A program made the position numbers and the translations under genes. A DNA stretch of 64,000 bases from Nocardia aurantia (lineage in GTDB: Bacteria > Actinomycetota > Actinomycetes > Mycobacteriales > Mycobacteriaceae), in NCBI RefSeq assembly GCF_009604425.1, contig NZ_WEGI01000002.1, forward strand, positions 186,001 to 250,000. The letters are read 5' to 3'. Under the pieces are notes generated by a model that saw only the letters and a list, made by a program, of their open reading frames with translations, was not told where the DNA came from and ran no database searches. Shown piece by piece: positions 8,700-16,936 of this stretch (its first letter is position 1; each line of letters begins with the position of its first letter).

Positions 8700-9407
8700 A
8701 TGAGCGAGACTGCGGTGATCACCGGCGCGGCCGGCGGGATCGGCGCGGCGGTGGCCCGGCGGCTGGCGAGCGCCGGGGTGCGGTGCGTGCTGGTCGACCG
8801 CGATCAGCGGGTGGCCGAGGTGGCGGCCGGGATCGGCGCCGAGGCCGTCGTCGGCGACCTCACCGATCCGGCGCTGTCGGAGCGCGCGGTGGCCGCCGCC
8901 GGCGACCGGCTGGACATGCTGGTGCTCAACGCGGGCATGAACTCGGTCGACAAGGATCCCGCCACCCTCGATCTCGACCGGTACCGGGCCGTGGTCGGGG
9001 TCAACCAGCACGCGGTGGTGTGGGGCCTGCGCGCGGCGCTGCCGGTGATGCGGCGCCACGGCGGCGGCTCGGTCGTGGTGACCGCCTCGCTCGCCGCGCT
9101 CCAGGGCGTGCCACAGGACCCCGTCTACACGATGACCAAACACGCGGTGATCGGCCTGGTCCGCGCGTTCTCGGGCACGCTGGCGGCGGAGAACATCCGG
9201 CTCGGCGCGGTCTGCCCCGGCCTGGTCGACACCCCACTGACCGAGGGCGGCCGGGATCGGTTCCGGGCGGCGGGCATTCCGATGCTGTCGGCGGACACCG
9301 TCGCCGTGGAGATCGAGCGGTTGCTGCGCACGGGCGAGCCGGGCACCGAACTGGTGGTGCGGCCCGGGCAGCCGACGGCCCGCTACCGGCCGGCCCCGCT
9401 GCCGTGA
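8700..9407 (+). CDS. SDR family oxidoreductase
   Basis: Classical short-chain dehydrogenase of 235 residues. TGAAGGIG binds the dinucleotide (residues about 7-14), LNAGM is near residue 80, and the catalytic Ser lies in VTASLAALQ with YTMTKHA (Tyr-x3-Lys) after it. The ATG at 8700 follows AGGAG. It shares a GTGA start/stop overlap with the TetR gene downstream, so the two form one operon, probably repressed at the 24-bp palindrome. Confidence 0.92.
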   Translation: MSETAVITGAAGGIGAAVARRLASAGVRCVLVDRDQRVAEVAAGIGAEAVVGDLTDPALSERAVAAAGDRLDMLVLNAGMNSVDKDPATLDLDRYRAVVGVNQHAVVWGLRAALPVMRRHGGGSVVVTASLAALQGVPQDPVYTMTKHAVIGLVRAFSGTLAAENIRLGAVCPGLVDTPLTEGGRDRFRAAGIPMLSADTVAVEIERLLRTGEPGTELVVRPGQPTARYRPAPLP

Positions 9408-9994
9408 CGGCCGACCGGGCGGGCGACCGGCGCGAGGAGATCCTGCGGGCCGCGCTCGCCATGTTCGCCGAGCGCGGTTACCGCGGCACCTCGCTGGACG
9501 CCGTCGCACGCGCCGTCGGCCTCACCAGACAGGGTGTGCTGCACTACTTTCCGGACAAACAGCGGCTGCTGGCCGCCATCCTGGCACGCACCGTCGAGGT
9601 GGGCCGCGGGGATCTGCCGCCGCACCGGTTGCAGGAGGACGTGCCGGCCCAACTGGCCGCGGTGGTCGCCCACAATCGCGCGCATCCGGCCTACGCGCAG
9701 GCGTACAGCGTGCTGATGGCCGAGAGCGTGGTCGCGGATCACCCGGCGCGGGAACACTTCCGAGCGCACTACCGGCAGGTGCTCGACGAGATGACCCGCG
9801 GCTACACCGAGCGCTGGGGTGCGCGGCTACCGTCGGGCCTCACCCCGCATGCCGCCGCGGTGGCCGTGCTGGCGCTGCTGGACGGGATGCAGCAGCAGTG
9901 GCTGCTGGATCGGGACCGGACCGGCGATCCGGAGACCATGCGCGCGGTGCTGGCCGTGTTGTTCGGTACGGAGTCCCCCGGCCCGCCGCAGTAG
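9404..9994 (+). CDS. TetR/AcrR family regulator, coupled to the SDR gene
   Basis: A 196-residue TetR repressor. The HTH runs from REEILRAALAMFAERGYRGTS to GVLHYFPDKQRLL (residues about 10-55). The GTG start overlaps the SDR stop by four bases, so translation is coupled. The C-terminal ligand domain contains a run of Gln near DGMQQQWLLD, common in this TetR subclass. Likely self-repressing at 8641-8664. It could also act at the CTTACTT dyad just after its own end. Confidence 0.9.
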   Translation: MTADRAGDRREEILRAALAMFAERGYRGTSLDAVARAVGLTRQGVLHYFPDKQRLLAAILARTVEVGRGDLPPHRLQEDVPAQLAAVVAHNRAHPAYAQAYSVLMAESVVADHPAREHFRAHYRQVLDEMTRGYTERWGARLPSGLTPHAAAVAVLALLDGMQQQWLLDRDRTGDPETMRAVLAVLFGTESPGPPQ

Positions 9995-10020
9995 CAGACC
10001 AGCCCGTCGGTAATTATATT

Positions 10021-10039
10021 CTTACTTGTGAGAAGTAAG
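10021..10039. promoter_or_regulatory. Operator candidate upstream of mycofactocin-type SDR
   Basis: CTTACTT, five bases, then its complement AAGTAAG, directly after a TATATT -10-like hexamer at 10015-10020. This short AT-rich patch is unusual for the window and lies 36 bases before the SDR start. A TetR protein of the cluster is the probable binder. The half-site resembles but does not match the TACCTAC half-site at 8641. Confidence 0.6.
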
Positions 10040-10074
10040 CTTCTCGCTGGCTGAAAACGAGATTGGATCTGCTC

Positions 10075-10887
10075 ATGGCAAGATTGGACGGCAAAGTAGC
10101 CTTCATCACCGGCATCGCGCGCGGCCAGGGCCGGGCCCATGCCGTACGGCTGGCTCACGAGGGCGCCGACATCATCGGCATCGATCTCGCCGGGCCGCTG
10201 CCCAACGTGCCCTACGACTCCCCCACGCCCGAGGACCTCGCCGAGACGATCCGCCTGGTCGAGGCCGAGGGCCGCAAGATCATCGCCCGGCAGGGCGACG
10301 TGCGCGATCTGGCGGGTATGCGGGCGTTGGTCGACGGCGCCGTCGCGGATCTCGGCGGCCTCGACGTGGTGGTCGCCAACGCCGGCATCTGCGTGCCGAC
10401 CACCTGGGACCAGGCCACGCCGGAGATCTTCCGGGACCACATGGACATCAACGTGACCGGCGTCTGGAACACGGTGATGGTCTCGGCCGGGCACCTGATC
10501 ACCCGGGGCGGCGGCTCGATCATCCTGATCAGCTCGTACGCCGGTAAGAAGGTGCAGCCGTTCATGGTGCACTACACCACCAGCAAGCACGCCGTGACCG
10601 GCATGACCCGCGCGTTCGCCGCCGAACTCGGCCGGCACCGCATCCGGGTCAACAGCATCCATCCCGGCGGGGTGAACACCCCGATGGGGTCCGGCGACAT
10701 GCAGGGCGCGCTGGAGCGGGCCACCGAGACCAACCCGCCACTGGCGACCATGGGCACGCCGTTCGTGCCGCAGTGGGCCGCCGAGCCGGAGGAGATCGCC
10801 GCGGCGGTGGCCTTCCTCGCCTCGGACGAGTCGAGTTTCATCACCTCGGAGCATCTGAGCGTCGACGGCGGCGCGCAGTACTTCTGA
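10075..10887 (+). CDS. Mycofactocin-coupled SDR family oxidoreductase
   Basis: A 270-residue dehydrogenase. The opening RLDGKVAFITGIARGQG and the long insert after the second strand (residues about 45-65) are features of the mycofactocin-coupled SDRs (TIGR03971 type). These hold NAD(H) tightly and pass electrons to mycofactocin. Catalytic residues lie in LISSYAGKK and HYTTSKHAV. The end, LSVDGGAQYF, is standard SDR. The ATG at 10075 is chosen over a TTG four codons upstream. The substrate is probably an alcohol in the same pathway as the CMD, VOC and acyl-CoA dehydrogenase neighbours. Confidence 0.88.
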   Translation: MARLDGKVAFITGIARGQGRAHAVRLAHEGADIIGIDLAGPLPNVPYDSPTPEDLAETIRLVEAEGRKIIARQGDVRDLAGMRALVDGAVADLGGLDVVVANAGICVPTTWDQATPEIFRDHMDINVTGVWNTVMVSAGHLITRGGGSIILISSYAGKKVQPFMVHYTTSKHAVTGMTRAFAAELGRHRIRVNSIHPGGVNTPMGSGDMQGALERATETNPPLATMGTPFVPQWAAEPEEIAAAVAFLASDESSFITSEHLSVDGGAQYF

Positions 10888-10894
10888 GCGGCGC

Positions 10895-10924
10895 CGGCCG
10901 CCGCACCGCGCGGTGCGGCGGCCG
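10895..10924. terminator. Bidirectional hairpin between convergent genes
   Basis: A 13-bp stem: GGCCGCCGCACC at 10896-10907 pairs with 10912-10923, with one more C:G pair outside and loop GCGC. It lies 7 bases after the SDR stop and 6 bases before the CMD stop on the other strand. No U-tract is present, as is usual for actinobacterial terminators. Confidence 0.75.
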
Positions 10925-10929
10925 CGGGC

Positions 10930-11568
10930 TCATTCGCCGGACAGATCCGCCGACAGGTCGCGCACCTCGACGCCCTCGGGCACCCGGAACTCCTCGATCA
11001 CCTCGGGGCGATCGTCGAATTCCAGCCGCAGCGCGCGGCAGATGGTGGCGTGCATGTCGTACATGGTGGTGATGTAGGTGAGTTCCAGAATTTCCGGATC
11101 GCTCAGATGGGCCTTCAGTACCGCGAAAACCTCGTCGGGCACCCGGCCGCCGTCGTACACCAGACCGTCGGTATAGGCCAGCACCGCGCGTTCGAGTTCG
11201 GAATAGGCCTCGCTGACCTGCCAATGCGGAACAGCCGCGATCTTCTCCTCGGCGACACCGAGGGAACGCATCTGCTTGGAATGCTGGGAAAAGACGAACT
11301 GACTGCCGCGGGTATATCCGGCCCGGCACTGTCCCAATTCGCGCAGCACCGGATCCAGCGTCGCGTTGCGGTACACGGAGAAACCCTTCACCGCGTGCCG
11401 GAACACCGCCGGCGACTGGGCGAACACGGTCCACCAGTCACCGGGAGTGGCGTGAATGGTGCCGTGGTCGACCGCGGGATCCTTGTCCCGGCCGAACAAC
11501 CGGTCGTAGAAGAACAGGATCCGCTCGTCGGTGACTTCGGCACGGGGTACTTCACGCAAACGGGGCAT
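10930..11568 (-). CDS. Carboxymuconolactone decarboxylase (CMD/AhpD-fold) family protein
   Basis: A 212-residue helical CMD/AhpD-fold protein. The segment RAGYTRGSQFVFSQHSKQM is the CMD core, but the redox pair CxxC of AhpD is absent and the only nearby Cys is in GQCRAG. So it is not a peroxidase-type member and probably acts on a ring or lactone substrate. RBS GAGAGGA precedes the ATG at 11568. It lies 45 bases downstream of the VOC gene on the same strand, likely one operon. Confidence 0.82.
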   Translation of the reverse strand: MPRLREVPRAEVTDERILFFYDRLFGRDKDPAVDHGTIHATPGDWWTVFAQSPAVFRHAVKGFSVYRNATLDPVLRELGQCRAGYTRGSQFVFSQHSKQMRSLGVAEEKIAAVPHWQVSEAYSELERAVLAYTDGLVYDGGRVPDEVFAVLKAHLSDPEILELTYITTMYDMHATICRALRLEFDDRPEVIEEFRVPEGVEVRDLSADLSGE

Positions 11569-11613
11569 GGGGAATTCCTCTCGGGTGGTACGGATTTCGG
11601 GGCCGGCGCCGAA

Positions 11614-12180
11614 TCAGAGGGCCGTCGGCACCCGGCGATCGGCGGCCGTCCTCGGCTCGTGGGAGACGTCGGCATCGGTGAAAGTACGGGTCCAGCAGGC
11701 GAATTCGAGCACGATGCCATCGGGGTCCTGGAAGTAGAAGGACCGCACGAAGGTGCCGGGGTGCACGTGCGCCGCCACACCGGCGCGGCTGTCGTCGTGG
11801 TTCAGGATGCGGCTGACCTTGATGCCCTCGGACCGGACCCGCTCGTAGTACTCGTCGAACTTCTCCGGCGGCACCGCGAAGGCCACATGGTTCATCGAGC
11901 CCACGGCGCTGGCCAGTTCACCCTCGTCCGGCAGGCCCTTGGGGGCCGCCACGCCGGGGGTGGCATCCGGCGAGTCGGCGAGCCAGAAGAATGCGATGGT
12001 GTTGCCACCGCCGCAGTCGAAGAAGAAATGCTGGCCCAGCGTGCCCGGCAACTCGATCGTCTTCACCAGCGGCATGCCCAGCACGCCCGAATAGAAGTCG
12101 ATCGTGCGCCGCATGTCGGAACAGACCAGCGCCAGATGATTGATTCCCTGTAATTCGTATTTCTGGTTGGATCGGCTCAT
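11614..12180 (-). CDS. VOC family protein (glyoxalase/extradiol dioxygenase fold)
   Basis: A 188-residue vicinal-oxygen-chelate protein with two beta-alpha-beta-beta-beta modules. The metal-ligand candidates sit at the expected places: His in GINHLALVCSDM, His in SMNHVAFAVP, and Glu in DGIVLEFACWTR. The ATG at 12180 follows GGAAGGGA; the longer upstream frame is not protein-like. It is divergent from a TetR gene and in operon with the CMD gene. Possible roles are ring-cleavage dioxygenase, isomerase or lyase. Confidence 0.88.
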   Translation of the reverse strand: MSRSNQKYELQGINHLALVCSDMRRTIDFYSGVLGMPLVKTIELPGTLGQHFFFDCGGGNTIAFFWLADSPDATPGVAAPKGLPDEGELASAVGSMNHVAFAVPPEKFDEYYERVRSEGIKVSRILNHDDSRAGVAAHVHPGTFVRSFYFQDPDGIVLEFACWTRTFTDADVSHEPRTAADRRVPTAL

Positions 12181-12231
12181 GATCGTCCCTTCCACCGGCG
12201 CCGTAATCGCCGGCCTTTCCTGCGCTGAACC

Positions 12232-12266
12232 TGACTTGACAGTCATGTCATGTTACGGGATAGTCT
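12232..12266 (+). promoter_or_regulatory. Promoter with embedded operator for the TetR gene at 12272
   Basis: A 19-base near-perfect palindrome at 12232-12250 has half-sites TGACTTGAC and GTCATGTCA, with one mismatch. It contains a consensus -35 TTGACA at 12236-12241. A -10-like TAGTCT follows at 12261-12266 after a 19-base spacer, and the ATG lies only five bases further on. The TetR message is therefore probably leaderless and autorepressed. The same site could control the divergent VOC gene. Confidence 0.65.
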
Positions 12267-12271
12267 GATCC

Positions 12272-12916
12272 ATGCCGAAGTCATCTGTCAACAGCTCTCC
12301 CATGGCGGTCGACACGCTGACACCGCGAGGCCGCAAGACGCGTGACGCGTTACTCGATGCCGCACGGAAGGTGTTCGAAACCGTCGGATTTCTCGACGCC
12401 CGGGTGGAATTGATCACCACCGAGGCCAACGTCTCCTACGGCACCTTCTACCGGTATTTCGAGTCGAAGGAGGACGTGTTCGGCGAACTGAGCACCCGCC
12501 TGTTCGAGGAGATGCACCGGCGCGGCCCGGCCGCCACCGCCCCCTCGCCCGCGGCCCGGCTCATCGCCGCCAACCGCGCGTATTACGAGGCCTACCGGCG
12601 CAACGCCCGGCTGATGGCCATCGTCGAACAGGTCGCCACCTTCAACGAGGATTTCCGCCGGTTGCGCCACGAGCACCGCCGCGTCATCACCGACCGGACC
12701 GCGCAGGCCATCGCCCGCTGGCAGCACGAGGGCCTGGTCCGGCGGTCGCTCGACCCCGAACTGGCCGCGCGGGCCATCGCCGCGATGGTCGACCACTCGT
12801 TGTATCTCTGGCTGATCCAGGGCGAGGACGCCGACGAGGATGCCCTGCTGGACACCCTCGACCAGATGTCCGTCGCGGCCCTCGGGCTCGACGTACCCGG
12901 ATCCACCGCCGACTGA
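12272..12916 (+). CDS. TetR/AcrR family regulator
   Basis: A 214-residue TetR protein. The HTH extends from about residue 17 (RGRKTRDALLDAARKVF) to YGTFYRYFESKEDVFGEL. The ligand domain is helical with a TetR_C-like end. No ribosome site precedes the ATG at 12272; a leaderless start fits the promoter described. It heads a plus-strand run of NTF2-like, acyl-CoA dehydrogenase and kinase genes and faces the VOC-CMD operon, so it may be the switch for the whole cluster. Confidence 0.9.
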   Translation: MPKSSVNSSPMAVDTLTPRGRKTRDALLDAARKVFETVGFLDARVELITTEANVSYGTFYRYFESKEDVFGELSTRLFEEMHRRGPAATAPSPAARLIAANRAYYEAYRRNARLMAIVEQVATFNEDFRRLRHEHRRVITDRTAQAIARWQHEGLVRRSLDPELAARAIAAMVDHSLYLWLIQGEDADEDALLDTLDQMSVAALGLDVPGSTAD

Positions 12917-12958
12917 TCGACGCTCGAAATCCCAACCCCCGCAGGAGGTCCGCCTCGT

Positions 12959-13345
12959 ATGAATGAATTGGCCGATCGCTTCTTCGCCGCCGTCAGCGCC
13001 GGCGACAGGGCGGCGCTCACCGAGCTGTACGCACCGGATGCCCGGATCTGGCACAACGACAAGGGCACCGAGGAGACCGTCACCGAGAATCTGAAGGTGC
13101 TGGGCTGGCTGCAGCGCACGGTGGAAAACCTTCGCTACGAGGACATCCGGCGCCACCTGTTGCCCGACGGGTTCGCCCAGCAGCACGTGCTGCGCGGCAC
13201 GCTGCCGGGGCACGGACCGCTCGAGGTCGCGGCCTGCCTGTTCGTGCGGGTGCGCGACGGGCATATCGAGCGCATCGAGGAATACGTCGACTCGGCCGCG
13301 ACGCAGCCGCTGCGCGACGTGCCCGTGCGGACCGGGGAGCGGTGA
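12959..13345 (+). CDS. SnoaL/NTF2-like domain protein
   Basis: A 128-residue cone-fold protein of the SnoaL/NTF2-like superfamily. It begins ELADRFFAAVSAGDRAALTELYAPDARIWHND, the standard first helices and strand, and ends with RVRDGHIERIEEYVDS. Members are isomerases, hydratases or small ligand-binding proteins. The ATG follows AGGAGG. Its stop overlaps the acyl-CoA dehydrogenase start, so the proteins are probably made in equal amounts and may act in sequence. Confidence 0.87.
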   Translation: MNELADRFFAAVSAGDRAALTELYAPDARIWHNDKGTEETVTENLKVLGWLQRTVENLRYEDIRRHLLPDGFAQQHVLRGTLPGHGPLEVAACLFVRVRDGHIERIEEYVDSAATQPLRDVPVRTGER

Positions 13346-14532
13346 TGACCACGATCGGCCGGGCCACCGGCGACATCGCCGAATTGTCCACGCGGATGCG
13401 GACGTTCATCGACGAGGAGGTCATCCCGGCGGAGCGCGCCCTGGCTGCCGAGGACGCGGCGGCCACCGCCGCGCTCGACGAATTGCGCGGCCGCGCCAAG
13501 GAACTCGGCCTGTGGGCGCTCGGCCATCCGGCCGAGGTCGGCGGCGGCGGAGTGCCGTTCCTCGACTTCGTCTACCTCAACGAGATCATCGGCCGCTCGG
13601 AGTTCGGCCAGCTCGCGGTCGGTTCGGTGTCCATGCAGGACACCCTGATGCTGTACCGGCACGGCACCGAGGAGCAGCGCGCCCGCTGGATCCCGCCGAT
13701 CGTCTCCGGCGAGACCCTGCCCTCGGTCGGCATGACCGAGCCGGAGGTCGCGGGCTCTGATCCGACTCTGGTCGCCACCCGCGCGGAGCTGGTGGACGAC
13801 ACCTGGATCATCAACGGGCACAAGTGGTTCACCACGGGCGTGGCGCAGGCCGGATACTGCACGGTCTTCGCGCGCACCGAACCCGATTCCGCCCCGAGGC
13901 ATTCCGCCGTCAGCGCGATCATCGTGCCGACCGACACCCCCGGATTCGAGATCGTGCGCTCCATTCCCACGATGGGTCACGATCCCAGCGACCACTACGA
14001 AGTGCGGCTCACGAATGTGCGGGTCCCGGCGGCCAATCTGCTCGGCGAGCGCGGCCGCGGCTTCGCGGTGGCGCAGGACCGGCTCGGCGCGGGCCGGATC
14101 TTCCACTGCATGCGCTGGCTCGGGCAGGCTCAGCGGGCCTACGAGCTGATGTGCGAACGGGCCAACACCCGGTTCGCGCACGGTTCGCTGCTGGCCGAGA
14201 AGGGCGAGATCCAGCGCTACATCGCCGAATCCGCGGCCTATATCCACGCGCATCGGCTGATGACCCTCGACGCCGCCCGCGCGATGGACGCCGGCGAGGA
14301 CTACCGGATCCGGGTGGGGCTGATCAAGTTCTGGGGTGCGCGCATGCTGCACAACGTGATCGACCGCGCCATCCAGGTGCACGGCGCGCTCGGGCTCACC
14401 GCGGACACCCCGCTGGAGCGGATGTACCGGCAGGCCCGCTACGCCCGCGTCTACGACGGCCCCGACGAGGTGCACCGCATGTCGACCGCGCGCCGCCTGC
14501 TGCGCGATCCGGGGGCGGCTCCATGGAAGTGA
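13345..14532 (+). CDS. Acyl-CoA dehydrogenase family protein
   Basis: FAD-dependent acyl-CoA dehydrogenase of 395 residues. TEPEVAGSDPTLVATRA is the FAD/substrate loop, followed by NGHKWFTTGVAQ. The C-terminal helical domain carries RAIQVHGALGLTADTPLERMYRQAR. The ending, YDGPDEVHRMSTARRLL, is the form seen in ACAD10/11-like enzymes, which often pair with an APH-like kinase as here. The start may be GTG 13342 or ATG 13345; both overlap the upstream stop. It overlaps the kinase gene by 10 bases. Confidence 0.93.
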   Translation: MTTIGRATGDIAELSTRMRTFIDEEVIPAERALAAEDAAATAALDELRGRAKELGLWALGHPAEVGGGGVPFLDFVYLNEIIGRSEFGQLAVGSVSMQDTLMLYRHGTEEQRARWIPPIVSGETLPSVGMTEPEVAGSDPTLVATRAELVDDTWIINGHKWFTTGVAQAGYCTVFARTEPDSAPRHSAVSAIIVPTDTPGFEIVRSIPTMGHDPSDHYEVRLTNVRVPAANLLGERGRGFAVAQDRLGAGRIFHCMRWLGQAQRAYELMCERANTRFAHGSLLAEKGEIQRYIAESAAYIHAHRLMTLDAARAMDAGEDYRIRVGLIKFWGARMLHNVIDRAIQVHGALGLTADTPLERMYRQARYARVYDGPDEVHRMSTARRLLRDPGAAPWK

Positions 14533-15908
14533 CGCCGGAATCCCCGGCGGCCACCGGTCTCGCCGACGGGGTCGGCGCGGTGCTCGGCGCGGCGCTGGGC
14601 GCCACGCTCACCGAGGTGCGGGCGCGGCAGCTCACCGGCGGCGCGAGCCGGCAGGTCTACGCGATCACGGCCCGCGACGACACCGGCGCAGCGCGGCAAG
14701 CCATCCTGCGCCGCGATCCCCCGGGACACGGCGACGCGCGCCGGATGCGCGCCGAGGCGGCCTGCCTGCGGGCGGCCGCCACCGTGGGCGTCCCGGTCCC
14801 CGGCGTCCTCGGCAACGGCGACACCGCTCCCGGCATCGACGCGCCGTATCTGCTCATGGAATTGGTCGACGGCGAGTCGATTCCCCGGAAACTGCAACGA
14901 GATCCGGAGTTCGACGAGCTACGGCCCGGGCTGGTGGCGGAACTCGGCCGGGTACTGGGCCTGATCCATCGCACCCCGCTGGACGATCTGGACATGCTCG
15001 ACGACGGCGATCCGGTGGCGAGTGTCGAACGGATCTACCGTGATCTGGCCGATCCCCGCCCGGCGGTGGAGATGGGGCTGCGGTGGCTGCGCGACCACGC
15101 ACCGGCCGCCCGCCCGAATGCCCTGGTGCACGGTGACTTCCGGCTCGGCAACTTCCTCATCGATCCGTCCGGGGTGCGGGCGGTGCTGGACTGGGAGCTC
15201 GCCCACATCGGCAATCCGATCGAGGATCTGGGCTGGTTGTGCGTGCGCGCCTGGCGTTTCGGCGCGCCGACGCCGGTCGGCGGCCTGGGCGAACGGGACG
15301 CGCTGCTCGACGGCTACGAGTCCACCGCGGGAGTGCGGCCCGACGCGGCCGAACTGCTGTGGTGGGAGGTGTTCGGTACGCTGAAGTGGCTGGTGCTCAG
15401 CAGGTTTCAGGCCCAGCGGCATTTCGGCGGCGAGGAGCGCTCGATCGAGCTGGCCGCGATCGGACGGCGGGTCTGCGAATCCGAATACGATCTGCTGCTG
15501 GTTCTCGGCCTGCTGGACGAGTCGGTGGTACTGCCGGATCCGGCGGAACCCGCTGCCACCGTGCAGGACCGGCCCGCTCTCACCGAGATCCTGGAGCTGG
15601 TCGGGCGGACGTTGGCGGAAGAGATCGCCCCCGCGCTGACCGCCGAAGCCCAGCGGCAGCGGTATCTGCTGCGCATCTGCGGCAATCTGCTGTCCATCGC
15701 GACCCGCGAACTGCGCGCGGGCGACACGGCCACCGCCCACGTCCACGACCTGCTGGCCGAGCTGGGGTGCGATTCGGAAGCGGATCTGGCGCAACGACTC
15801 CGGGACGGATCGCGATCCTACACCGACCCCGGCGTACGACGGGCAGCGACCACCGCGGTCGTCGCCCGCCTCGGCGTCACCGACCCCCGGCGACTGCGCC
15901 GATCCTGA
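14523..15908 (+). CDS. APH-like phosphotransferase with C-terminal extension
   Basis: A 461-residue aminoglycoside-phosphotransferase-fold kinase of the ACAD10-associated type. LVHGDFRLGNFLID carries the catalytic His203-x-Asp205. VLDWELAHIGNPIEDLGW is the metal-binding DxD-like segment. A helical C-terminal domain of about 120 residues follows and resembles DUF6285. Together with the acyl-CoA dehydrogenase it suggests the 4-hydroxyacyl-CoA route, in which a kinase phosphorylates the hydroxyl before the dehydrogenase-family enzyme eliminates it (family knowledge; here inferred). The ATG at 14523 overlaps the ACAD end. Confidence 0.9.
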   Translation: MEVTPESPAATGLADGVGAVLGAALGATLTEVRARQLTGGASRQVYAITARDDTGAARQAILRRDPPGHGDARRMRAEAACLRAAATVGVPVPGVLGNGDTAPGIDAPYLLMELVDGESIPRKLQRDPEFDELRPGLVAELGRVLGLIHRTPLDDLDMLDDGDPVASVERIYRDLADPRPAVEMGLRWLRDHAPAARPNALVHGDFRLGNFLIDPSGVRAVLDWELAHIGNPIEDLGWLCVRAWRFGAPTPVGGLGERDALLDGYESTAGVRPDAAELLWWEVFGTLKWLVLSRFQAQRHFGGEERSIELAAIGRRVCESEYDLLLVLGLLDESVVLPDPAEPAATVQDRPALTEILELVGRTLAEEIAPALTAEAQRQRYLLRICGNLLSIATRELRAGDTATAHVHDLLAELGCDSEADLAQRLRDGSRSYTDPGVRRAATTAVVARLGVTDPRRLRRS

Positions 15909-15939
15909 CCGGCTCTCCCCTCGGCCGGTCGTCCGGGAA

Positions 15940-15976
15940 CGGTCCGGGTGCCACCGGCGTGATGGCCCCCGGACCG
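15940..15976. terminator. Hairpin between convergent genes
   Basis: CGGTCCGGG at 15940-15948 pairs perfectly with 15968-15976. The 19-base loop holds a small inner GCCA/TGGC stem. It sits between the kinase stop (15908) and the phosphatase stop (16001, minus strand). Confidence 0.55.
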
Positions 15977-16000
15977 GATACGCCTGCCCGGAGCGGGCGA

Positions 16001-16759
16001 TCAGTGCGCGGGTTCGAGCAGGATCTCCGAAAGCCGCTGCTGTACAGCCGGTTCGAGTCCGGCCGCGGTGGTCCAGGCGACCACGCCACCGTGCTGCGCG
16101 GACATGTGCTCCAGGAATCGCCGCATGGTGGTGGCCTCGGCCGCGAACACCCAGTCCGGCAGCTCGGCCACCGCGGTCCCGCGTGCGTGCGCGGTGCGGG
16201 CGCGGCCGACCCGTGCCCGCAGCAGGTCCACGTTGGCGGCCGTCTCCGCGTAGTCGGCGATGATCTCCTCCTCGCTGACCCCGATCACGCCGAGCAGTAA
16301 CGCGACCACCACGCCGGTGCGGTCCTTACCGGCGGCACAGTGCACCAGCGCCGGCAGACCCCCAGGATCGGCCAGCTCGGTCAGCGCCGCGACAATCGTG
16401 TCCGGGCTCTCCGCCAGATATCCGATGTACCGATGCAGCATGCTGCCGTCGGGACTCACGCTGGTCAGATCCAGCCGCTGCCGATCCGGGCCGTGCACGG
16501 GCAGATTGCGATACCGGGCGACCCGATCGCGCAGTTCACCACAGCCGTCGACGGATACTTCCTCGACGTTGCGCAGATCGAGGACGGTGCGCAGTCCGAA
16601 ATGGTCCACCAGATGTTCCAGCCCGGCCGGATCCAGTTCGGTCGGGCTGTCCGCCCGGACCACCCGGCGGGGGCGCACCTGCCGCCCGTCGGTGGTGCGC
16701 AGGCCACCCAGGTCCCGCGCATTGACCATTCCGGACGCACCCGTCATCGCTTCCCGCAT
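16001..16759 (-). CDS. Tyrosine-protein phosphatase (PtpB-like, DSP fold)
   Basis: A 252-residue phosphatase. The P-loop VHCAAGKDRTGVVVALLLG contains the Cys141-x5-Arg147 signature with the Lys-Asp typical of the PtpB/lipid-phosphatase subfamily. The N terminus NARDLGGLRTTDGRQVRPRRVVRAD is the usual opening of this group. The ATG at 16759 has AAGGAG seven bases upstream. It could act on phosphotyrosine or phosphoinositides. No signal peptide is seen. The neighbours are unrelated. Confidence 0.92.
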   Translation of the reverse strand: MREAMTGASGMVNARDLGGLRTTDGRQVRPRRVVRADSPTELDPAGLEHLVDHFGLRTVLDLRNVEEVSVDGCGELRDRVARYRNLPVHGPDRQRLDLTSVSPDGSMLHRYIGYLAESPDTIVAALTELADPGGLPALVHCAAGKDRTGVVVALLLGVIGVSEEEIIADYAETAANVDLLRARVGRARTAHARGTAVAELPDWVFAAEATTMRRFLEHMSAQHGGVVAWTTAAGLEPAVQQRLSEILLEPAH

Positions 16760-16936
16760 CGTCCCGTCTCCTTCACTCGCACCGAATATCGACCATACGT
16801 AATCACTCGCTTTACGGCGTCGACATCCCGGCCAATTTCCGGATAACACGATCGGCCATAGCCACATGTGATGGCGGTATTCGATTTCATATTTCCCGCG
16901 CAACGGTTCCGCGGGCCGCGCCGGCCGATCCGGAAA

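Noticed and set aside
13135..14475. 446-codon minus-strand frame opposite the acyl-CoA dehydrogenase
   Set aside because: Shadow of a gene with obvious family motifs.
16040..16075. tRNA-like GGTTCGAGTCC sequence
   Set aside because: It lies inside the phosphatase gene and no cloverleaf can be made around it. No tRNA gene was found by eye anywhere in the window.
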